The position numbers and the translations under genes were made by a program. Source: DAOTTW01 sp034437615 (lineage in GTDB: Bacteria > Chloroflexota > Anaerolineae > Aggregatilineales > Phototrophicaceae). Taken from it: a stretch of DNA of 12,393 bases. Positions 6,773 through 12,393 of the stretch are shown piece by piece (position 1 is the first letter of the stretch; every line of letters begins with the position of its first letter). The stretch spans positions 1 to 12,393 of the forward strand of contig DAOTTW010000423.1 in NCBI GenBank assembly GCA_034437615.1. The letters are read 5' to 3'. Below the pieces are notes generated by a model. The model worked only from the letters and a program-made list of their open reading frames with translations, searched no databases and was not told the origin of the DNA.

Positions 6773-8164
6773 ATGGACGAGCCAAAGAAGCACCTACCTT
6801 TAGGGCGCAATATCAAGATTGGCTTTTTTCACCTGGGGTCGGGCATGGCAGACGTGCTGACAACGGGTGTATGGAACCGCATTATGATTAGTGACCTCGG
6901 CTTTGCAGCGACACCGGTGGGCCTATTGGTCAGCCTGCGCTACTTCCTCGCGCCGTTGGGCATCTGGGCGGGCCGCCTGTCGGATCAGGTGACGCTGTTC
7001 GGGGTGCGCCGCCTGTTCTGGATCTGGCTGGGCCGCCTGTTGATGGTCCTGAGCACGTTCGGCCTGGGTTTCGGCACGGCGCAGCTTGCACGCGATACAA
7101 ATAACCCGACGGGCTGGCTGTGGCTGGCGGTGGCGGTTTCGCTGCTGCTGTTCAGCCTGGGCAACGCGCTATCGGGCACGACTTTTCTGGCGTTGATCTA
7201 TGACAGGGCCTCCGAAGAGCAGCGTGGGCGGGCTGTCGGCATCGTCTGGACGTTCTTGCTGTTGGGCTTCACCGTCGGCGGCATCGTCTTCGGGGTCTTA
7301 TTGCCAGAGAGCGAAGGCGCAGAGGGTTTGCAATTTGCGCCGGATGCCCTGCAAAACCTGTTTGTCATCGCGGGCCTGATCTTCTCGACGTTGTGGTTTT
7401 TCTCGCTGCTCGGTGAGGAGCGCCGCCGTGATGCCGACCCTATCAAGCAGGAGCAGGACGCCAGCGAAACGCAAAACGCATCTATGCTGGCTGACCTGAG
7501 CCTGGTGTGGCGCAATCGTTCGTTGCGCTTCTTCCTGCTGTATCTGGTGCTGTCGATGTTCTTCGCCTTCTCGCAGGACCTGGTGCTAGAGCCATTCGCG
7601 GGGGATGTCTTTGATATGTCCGCCAGCATGACCAATCGCTTCTCGGCCTATTGGGGCGGCACAGCCATCGTCGGCACGATCTTCTTCCTATGGCTGTCGC
7701 GCCGCGTGCCGCGCCTGACCAACACCGTTATGTCACAGATGGGTGTGGGCTTCCTGGGGCTGACCTTTGTGCTGTTCACGTTCGCGGCGCTTGCTGAAAT
7801 CGGCGCGCTGGTGCTGCCGGGGCTAATCCTGCTCGGCATTGGGCTGGGCATCTGGAATGTGGGCACGCTCGGCCTGATGATGGATATGAGTCCGGCGGGG
7901 CGTGCGGGTACGTTCCTGGGCTTCTGGACGCTGAGCGTGACGTTTGCGCGGGGTGGTGGCGTCGCAGGTGGTGGCATCACCCGTGACCTGTGGCTGCAAA
8001 TCACGGGCAGTCTGGCGCTGTCGTATGCGGTGGTGTTCGCTGCTGGTGTGCTTGGCCTGTTGCTGGCGGCATGGTGCCTATCACGGGTGAACGCGCCCAG
8101 TTTCCAGCGTCAGGTCAACCGCCCCGACGACACGGCGACGATCTTCGCAGGTGCGATGGAATAG
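6773..8164 (+). CDS. PucC/BCD-family major facilitator (bacteriochlorophyll-delivery type) transporter
   Basis: 463 residues with about 12 membrane helices in two halves, joined by a charged cytoplasmic loop near residues 215-245 (GEERRRDADPIKQEQD). The N-terminus matches the PucC/LhaA signature: IKIGFFHLGSGMADVLTTG, then WNRIMISDLG (residues 34-43), then APLGIWAGRLSD. Known members help assemble light-harvesting complexes and are thought to deliver or handle (bacterio)chlorophyll. Homologues outside phototrophs exist and their cargo is unknown. No pigment or reaction-centre gene is in this window, so a photosynthetic role is not shown. Transcribed alone from the promoter at 6690-6719. The ATG is preceded by a modest GGTGG. 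It ends 11 bases from the convergent histidine kinase gene, with no clear terminator between. Confidence 0.85.
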   Translation: MDEPKKHLPLGRNIKIGFFHLGSGMADVLTTGVWNRIMISDLGFAATPVGLLVSLRYFLAPLGIWAGRLSDQVTLFGVRRLFWIWLGRLLMVLSTFGLGFGTAQLARDTNNPTGWLWLAVAVSLLLFSLGNALSGTTFLALIYDRASEEQRGRAVGIVWTFLLLGFTVGGIVFGVLLPESEGAEGLQFAPDALQNLFVIAGLIFSTLWFFSLLGEERRRDADPIKQEQDASETQNASMLADLSLVWRNRSLRFFLLYLVLSMFFAFSQDLVLEPFAGDVFDMSASMTNRFSAYWGGTAIVGTIFFLWLSRRVPRLTNTVMSQMGVGFLGLTFVLFTFAALAEIGALVLPGLILLGIGLGIWNVGTLGLMMDMSPAGRAGTFLGFWTLSVTFARGGGVAGGGITRDLWLQITGSLALSYAVVFAAGVLGLLLAAWCLSRVNAPSFQRQVNRPDDTATIFAGAME

Positions 8165-8175
8165 GCACAGTCACG

Positions 8176-9609
8176 CTAACGGGCAGGCCGATACAGCGGC
8201 AATGTAAACGCAAACGTCGTCCCTTGCCCGACCGCGCTTTCCACCTGAATATGGCCACCCAGCGTCTCTATCAATTGCTTGCAGATGGCCAGCCCCAGCC
8301 CCGCGCCGCCGCTATGCCTGCTGCGCGATGGGTCCACGCGATAGAAGCGCTCGAAGATATACGGCAGGTGTTCATCCTCGATGCCGCGCCCGCTATCCGT
8401 CACGCGCACCTCAATCGCATTCAGATTCGGCGTCGTCGCTGCTGCAACGCAAATCTGGCCGCCGTGCGGCGTGTGCTTGATAGCGTTGCTGATGAGATTG
8501 CGCAGGATTTGCCCGACGCGGCGCGGGTCCGCATACACAGGCGGTAAATCCGGCGCTACATCGGCGCTGAGCGTAAGCTGCGCGGCGTTCGCGCTGGGTT
8601 GTAACATGCTGATGGTCTGCTCGATGACCTCTTGCACGGCCATCGCTTGCCGTTCGATGTGGAGTTGACGCGCTTCGGCCAGCGCCAGTTCTTGCAAATC
8701 CTGTATCAAGCCATTGAGCAGCATGGCCTCATCGTGGATGAGTTCGATCACGCTGCTATCGCTGCTCAAGACGCCATCCTGCAAGGCTTCCAGGTAGCCG
8801 CGAATGTTGGTGAGCGGGGTGCGTAGTTCGTGGGCGATGTCCCCGACCATGTTGCGGCGCAGCAGCTCGTTGTGTTGCAGCGTTTCGGCCATTGAATTGA
8901 AAGCGTTTGCGAGGTCGCCAATTTCGCCCTTGCCGCGTGTTGTTACGCGCTGGCTCAGGTCGCCGCTTTCCATCTTGCGGGCGGCATCCGTCAGCGCGAG
9001 CACCGGATGCAATACGCGCCGCGACAAGATCAGTGTGAGGCTGACGGCCATCACTGCCGCGATGCCAGACGCCGCCAGCAACCCCCACGAGACCGACGCC
9101 ACGAATTCATTCTGGGCCGGAGCCAGCGCTGTATCCACCGCTGGGTTTAACTGCAACACGCCAACCGACTGATCGCCCTCGCGCACTTCCAGCATACTAT
9201 CACCGGAGCGCACGAAATTGACCGCATGGGCGTCGTCCCCTGGCATGGCTTTCAGGTTAACGGCGGTGGGCAGGTCCAGGGAAACGACGCCGTACTGCTC
9301 CGTATTAAAGACGATCATATCAACGCTGTCCTCGCTGGATGCGCTCAACTGCGCGTTCACACCCGGCTCTGTGATCGCCTCTGCAAATTCCTGTTGTTTG
9401 TCCTGCTTCCAGTAAGTCAACACCGCCTCTTGCAATTGCATCTCGCGGATTTCGCGCCCCATCTGCACATAACGCGAAAATTCGCTGTGCGTGGTCAGGC
9501 CGGAAAACAGCGCAATGGTAACAATGGCCACTGTCGCAACCGCCAGCATCGCCAGCAGAAAGCTAAAGCGCAGGCTGTTGAGCGCACTCAGGCGCGTCAG
9601 GCCGATCAT
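8176..9609 (-). CDS. Membrane sensor histidine kinase (HAMP, HisKA, HATPase_c)
   Basis: 477 residues from the ATG at 9609. Membrane helix 1 spans about residues 15-38, an extracytoplasmic sensor segment 39-172 has no family I recognise, and helix 2 spans about 173-195. A HAMP linker follows at about 196-250. The HisKA block DIAHELRTPLTN puts the phospho-accepting histidine at His260. The ATPase domain has the N box (Asn371, Asn375), G1 DSGRGI (405-410), the F box FERFYRVD (419-426) and G2 GGAGLGLAI (434-442). All catalytic parts are present, so it should be active. It starts 4 bases after the stop of the response regulator, which is its evident partner. The AGGTG before its ATG overlaps that stop, suggesting coupled translation. 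A longer form from 9699 would lie inside the regulator gene and is unlikely. Confidence 0.93.
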   Translation of the reverse strand: MIGLTRLSALNSLRFSFLLAMLAVATVAIVTIALFSGLTTHSEFSRYVQMGREIREMQLQEAVLTYWKQDKQQEFAEAITEPGVNAQLSASSEDSVDMIVFNTEQYGVVSLDLPTAVNLKAMPGDDAHAVNFVRSGDSMLEVREGDQSVGVLQLNPAVDTALAPAQNEFVASVSWGLLAASGIAAVMAVSLTLILSRRVLHPVLALTDAARKMESGDLSQRVTTRGKGEIGDLANAFNSMAETLQHNELLRRNMVGDIAHELRTPLTNIRGYLEALQDGVLSSDSSVIELIHDEAMLLNGLIQDLQELALAEARQLHIERQAMAVQEVIEQTISMLQPSANAAQLTLSADVAPDLPPVYADPRRVGQILRNLISNAIKHTPHGGQICVAAATTPNLNAIEVRVTDSGRGIEDEHLPYIFERFYRVDPSRSRHSGGAGLGLAICKQLIETLGGHIQVESAVGQGTTFAFTLPLYRPAR

Positions 9610-9613
9610 GCAC

Positions 9614-10330
9614 CTAAAATGACTGAACACGGCGATGCTTTTCCGCGAAGCGATAGCCAATGCCATACACGGTTTCGACGTAATGGGCGCTGCTGGCATC
9701 GGTTTCGATCTTCTTACGTAGGTTCATCACGTGCGCGTCTACTGTGCGTTCTAGCCCCTCATAATCATAGCCGAAAGCACGCTCTACTAGCTCCAGGCGG
9801 CTAAAGGCCCGACCGGGTTCTTTGGCCATCGTCTCCAGCAGCTTGAATTCTTTGGGCGTCAGGTGGATGATTTCGTCACGGATGCGCACTTCGTGCCGGG
9901 TCAGGTTAATCACGAGCGCCCCGAATTGCAATTCGCGCTGCCTGCTGCCCTCGCTGCTGCCGCTTTGCTGTGTGGCACGCCGAAGCACGGTGCGCACACG
10001 GGCGACGACCTCGCGCGGGCTGAAGGGCTTGGCGATGTAATCATCTGCGCCCAAATCCAGGCCGCGTAATACGTCATCTTCGGTGCTGCGTGCTGTCAAG
10101 ACGACGATAGGCAGGTTGGTTTCCAGGCGTAGCAGGCGGCAGATATCAAAGCCGTCCATCTCCGGCAGCATCAAATCCAGCACTATCAGGTCGGGCTGTT
10201 CGCGCCGTGCCATCTGCAAGCCGCTGTAGCCATCGGATGTCAGCCGCACGCTGTAACCGGCCTGTTCCAGATAGAGCCGCAGCAGGTTGGCCGTTTTCGC
10301 GTCATCTTCGACAACGAGAATTTTCACCAT
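9614..10330 (-). CDS. OmpR-family response regulator
   Basis: 238 residues from the ATG at 10330. The receiver domain (residues 1-120) has the acidic pocket Glu8-Asp9-Asp10, phospho-acceptor Asp52 (VLDLMLPEMDG), Thr79 and Lys101 (AKPFSPREVV). The C-terminal winged helix (about 135-232) has LTPKEFKLLETMA, the recognition region RTVDAHVMNLRKKIE and VYGIGYRF. It should bind DNA and control genes in response to the histidine kinase downstream. The ATG at 10330 has GGA 8 bases upstream; the other in-frame ATG at 10339 directly abuts that GGA and looks worse. Target genes cannot be read here, though autoregulation and control of the divergent glycosyltransferase are reasonable guesses. Confidence 0.93.
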   Translation of the reverse strand: MVKILVVEDDAKTANLLRLYLEQAGYSVRLTSDGYSGLQMARREQPDLIVLDLMLPEMDGFDICRLLRLETNLPIVVLTARSTEDDVLRGLDLGADDYIAKPFSPREVVARVRTVLRRATQQSGSSEGSRQRELQFGALVINLTRHEVRIRDEIIHLTPKEFKLLETMAKEPGRAFSRLELVERAFGYDYEGLERTVDAHVMNLRKKIETDASSAHYVETVYGIGYRFAEKHRRVQSF

Positions 10331-10415
10331 GTTTTGCATCCGTTCTGCTTATTTCTGTGGGTGTCCCTGCAAGTGCTTGATTCGCCGTTTGTAGATGGAG
10401 CCAGCGCTGCACATT

Positions 10416-10445
10416 ATTGTATAATCGCCCGTATGACACAATCAA
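10416..10445 (-). promoter_or_regulatory. Candidate promoter of the response regulator / kinase operon
   Basis: On the minus strand TTGATT (10445-10440) and TACAAT (10421-10416) are 18 bases apart, predicting a start near 10409 and a leader of about 80 bases. The -10 overlaps that of the divergent gene, and the -35 lies inside that gene's first codons. Confidence 0.5.
10420..10425 (+). promoter_or_regulatory. Candidate -10 box of the glycosyltransferase gene, giving a leaderless message
   Basis: A perfect TATAAT ends 7 bases before the ATG at 10433. The start site would fall on or next to the ATG, and no Shine-Dalgarno sequence is present (the bases between are cgcccgt). The -35 region is weak. 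If the real start is the in-frame ATG at 10466, a normal short leader would result. Confidence 0.5.
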
Positions 10446-12274
10446 CACAAATACCCTGGCAAACCATGCGAATAGTCAATAAATGGGCCACAATTGGCTT
10501 GATTTTCTTCGCGTTTGGCATGAGCGCGTTTGTAAGCCGCAGCGTTTTCGAGCGCCTGCCCCACCTCGAAGACGAAGTTGCCTATTTATATCAGGCGAAA
10601 ATCTTCGCAGGCGGCCAGTTGGTCGTGGAATCGCCACAGCCGCGCCGTTCGTTCTGGCAGCCCTTCGTCGTGGATTACAGCCAGACGGGTCAGCGCTTCG
10701 CTAAGTATACACCGGGCTGGCCGCTGCTGCTGACGTTGGGCGTGTGGAGTGGGCAGGCATGGTTGCTGAATGCGCTGCTGGCCGCGCTGACCGTCGCGCT
10801 GACGTATCGCATCGGGCGCGAACTCTTTAACGCGGATGTCGGCCTGATCGCGGCGGCACTCATGGCCTTTTCGCCTGCGGCCCTGCTGCTGAACGCCTCA
10901 TTGATGGGGCATACGTCGGCGTTGTTCTTCACGACGCTGTTTATCTTCGCCTATCTGCAATTAGAAAAACTGCGCGGTTATCGGGCCTTGCTGTGGGGCC
11001 TGATCGCTGGTGTGGCGCTGGGCTGGATCGTGATTACGCGCCCCTTGAGTGCAATTGCCGTTGCCTTGCCGTTGATCGTTTACAGCGCGGCGCGTTTGCT
11101 GCTGCCTGTGCTGCTGCTGCTGCGTGATAAGGCCAAGACGACACGACAAACGGCCATCGGGCGCATGTGGCGCACGTTACAACCCCTGCTGCTGCTCTCT
11201 GTCGTGACGCTGTTGCTGGCCGCCATCATCCCGATCTTCAACTATACCGCTACAGGCGACCCCACCAAAAATCTGTATACGCTGGTGTGGCCCTATGACC
11301 GCATCGGCTTCGGTGAATGCTGTGGGCGTAATGGTCACACGCTGGAAAAGGCCATCCGGCACCACCGCTTTGATCTGTCGCTGACGGCTGCGGACTTGTT
11401 CGGCTGGCAGTTGGGCCAGATCACACCAGAAATTCAAGAGCACCTGCGCACATCCAGCGTCTACTACCCGCATATCGGCCTGAGCTTCGTCTTATTGCCG
11501 TTTGGCTTTCTCGTTGGCTTGCTGTGGGGTGTGCGCTCGCGTGTGGATGTGCTGCGCCGTTTGCTGCTGCTGCTGCTGTGGGCGCTGGTGGCGCTTGCGT
11601 GGGTGCTGCTGCCTGTGCATTATCTCGATACCGAGGCCATCCGCGACCCGACCTTTAGCTGGTTGTGGATTATCGCCGCCTTCACATGGATTCTGCTGCC
11701 GCTATTTGGTCTGGTGGCGACGCAAAACAAGCAGGTGCGCTGGACGTGGCTGCTTATCAGCGTGTTGCTAGGCGTGGTCGTGGCGCAGATGAGCTACTGG
11801 ATTGGCTCACAGCGCTACAGCACGCGCTACCTGTACGAAGCGTTGACCGCAGCCGCCTTGCTTTCGGCGTTGCCGTTGGCGTGGGTGGCACGGCGCAATT
11901 TGCGCTGGCTGCTGTATCCGCTGGTGGCGTTTGCGCTGCTGTATAGCCTCACCATGTATAGCACGCCGCGCATCTCGGCCTTGTATCGCTTCAATCGCGT
12001 GAATGCTGACCTGCTGGCAGAGGTCGAAGCGCGGCGCGAGGACGATCAGCCTGTGCTGGTGTTGGTCACAGGGCCGGGGACGGGTGATGGGCGGGTGCGC
12101 TGGCGTGCGATGGGCACCTTCATGGCGGTCACGGGGCCGTATCTGGATAGTGACATCGTGCTGGCGTGGGATTACGGCGGCGTGCGCGAGCAAATTCTGT
12201 CGCAATTCCCAGAGCGGCAGGTGATCGAGATGACCGCCACACGCAATTTCGCGGCCTTTGTGGATGACCGCTAG
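10433..12274 (+). CDS. Integral-membrane glycosyltransferase of the GT39/PMT (GT-C) type
   Basis: 613 residues with about 12 hydrophobic segments. After the first membrane helix (about residues 18-36), the first external loop carries LPHLEDEVAYLYQAK with the acidic Glu46-Asp47-Glu48 typical of GT-C enzymes, followed by Tyr/Trp-rich sequence including KYTPGWPLL. This matches the PMT_2/GT39-like group (PF13231), which moves sugars from polyprenyl-phosphate donors on the outer face of the membrane onto lipids, glycans or proteins. The acceptor here is unknown. The soluble C-terminal part after the last helix (about 535-613) is around 80 residues. Start choice: the ATG at 10433 lacks a ribosome site but lies just after a TATAAT; the ATG at 10466 is an alternative, and the track-length reading from 10334 would overlap the divergent regulator. 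Transcribed divergently from the two-component genes. Confidence 0.88.
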   Translation: MTQSTQIPWQTMRIVNKWATIGLIFFAFGMSAFVSRSVFERLPHLEDEVAYLYQAKIFAGGQLVVESPQPRRSFWQPFVVDYSQTGQRFAKYTPGWPLLLTLGVWSGQAWLLNALLAALTVALTYRIGRELFNADVGLIAAALMAFSPAALLLNASLMGHTSALFFTTLFIFAYLQLEKLRGYRALLWGLIAGVALGWIVITRPLSAIAVALPLIVYSAARLLLPVLLLLRDKAKTTRQTAIGRMWRTLQPLLLLSVVTLLLAAIIPIFNYTATGDPTKNLYTLVWPYDRIGFGECCGRNGHTLEKAIRHHRFDLSLTAADLFGWQLGQITPEIQEHLRTSSVYYPHIGLSFVLLPFGFLVGLLWGVRSRVDVLRRLLLLLLWALVALAWVLLPVHYLDTEAIRDPTFSWLWIIAAFTWILLPLFGLVATQNKQVRWTWLLISVLLGVVVAQMSYWIGSQRYSTRYLYEALTAAALLSALPLAWVARRNLRWLLYPLVAFALLYSLTMYSTPRISALYRFNRVNADLLAEVEARREDDQPVLVLVTGPGTGDGRVRWRAMGTFMAVTGPYLDSDIVLAWDYGGVREQILSQFPERQVIEMTATRNFAAFVDDR

Positions 12275-12328
12275 GACACACCAAGCCGTTATCTTCGATT
12301 TTGGCTCATGTGCAAAAAGTGTGATCTG

Positions 12329-12352
12329 TAGCGGACGCAGCAAGCCGCGTCC
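12329..12352. repeat. Intergenic palindrome, copy 2
   Basis: The 24 bases match the reverse complement of 2458-2481 with a single change (ccgcg for ctgcg), which puts one mismatch in the stem. It lies about 55 bases after the glycosyltransferase stop. Two near-identical palindromes, both in gaps at gene 3' ends 10 kb apart, point to a dispersed REP-like or terminator-associated element. Confidence 0.75.
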
Positions 12353-12369
12353 CTGCACAACCGTTGCGA

Positions 12370-12393
12370 CCCTGTAGGGACAGGGCACTGACC
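12370..12393. repeat. Possible second palindromic element cut by the window end
   Basis: ccctg (12370-12374) and caggg (12381-12385) can pair around a 6-base loop, and the stretch gtagggacagg looks like the left half of a larger inverted repeat whose right half would lie outside. The evidence is weak because the element is incomplete. Nothing else is seen in the 119 bases after 12274 except this and the palindrome before it. Confidence 0.35.

Noticed and set aside
8165..8175. Terminator between the convergent transporter and kinase genes
   Set aside because: Only 11 bases separate the stops and no hairpin is visible in them.
11807..12388. 193-codon minus-strand open frame
   Set aside because: Antisense shadow of the glycosyltransferase, running into the palindromes, with His/Arg/Gln-rich composition and no domain.

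Overview
The window most resembles a chromosomal piece of a Chloroflexota bacterium of the Anaerolineae type. This is inference from several family-level traits: a Thr/Pro-rich secreted linker followed by a small Cys- and Trp-containing domain, DUF4203 and YbjN-like proteins, a YVTN propeller joined to a cytochrome c, a PMT-type membrane glycosyltransferase, GC-rich codon use, and near-identical intergenic palindromes. No RNA gene, CRISPR array, phage gene or transposase was seen, and no stretch over 300 bases lacks a gene.

Layout. (1) Bases 1-2455, plus strand: the 3' end of a probably surface-exposed protein (Thr/Pro repeat linker plus C-terminal domain), then a 387-residue TPR / trypsin-like / double zinc-ribbon protein whose catalytic His and Ser are both replaced, then a YbjN-like protein with a strong ribosome site. 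Spacing suggests one operon. (2) Bases 2501-6584, minus strand: a tight operon reading usp, hyuB, DUF4203 membrane protein, YVTN-propeller/cytochrome c, with gaps of 3 and 32 bases and a one-base TGATG overlap. (3) Bases 6585-6772: a divergent regulatory gap with a near-consensus promoter (TTGACT, 18 bases, TATAAT) driving a PucC/BCD-family major facilitator. (4) Bases 8176-10330, minus strand: a response regulator (OmpR type) and HAMP-containing sensor histidine kinase pair. (5) Bases 10331-10432: a second divergent gap where two candidate -10 boxes overlap. The plus-strand one sits so close to the ATG of a GT39/PMT-like glycosyltransferase that its message may be leaderless. (6) Bases 12275-12393: an intergenic tail carrying a second copy of the palindrome found at 2453-2481 and part of another.

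How the genes may work together is mostly open. The two-component pair is self-contained and could control the divergent glycosyltransferase. The usp-hyuB-DUF4203-cytochrome operon has no obvious single pathway. The first cluster, with a dead protease fold carrying protein-interaction and zinc-ribbon modules beside a YbjN/chaperone-like protein, is the part least explained by known systems and the best candidate for something undescribed.
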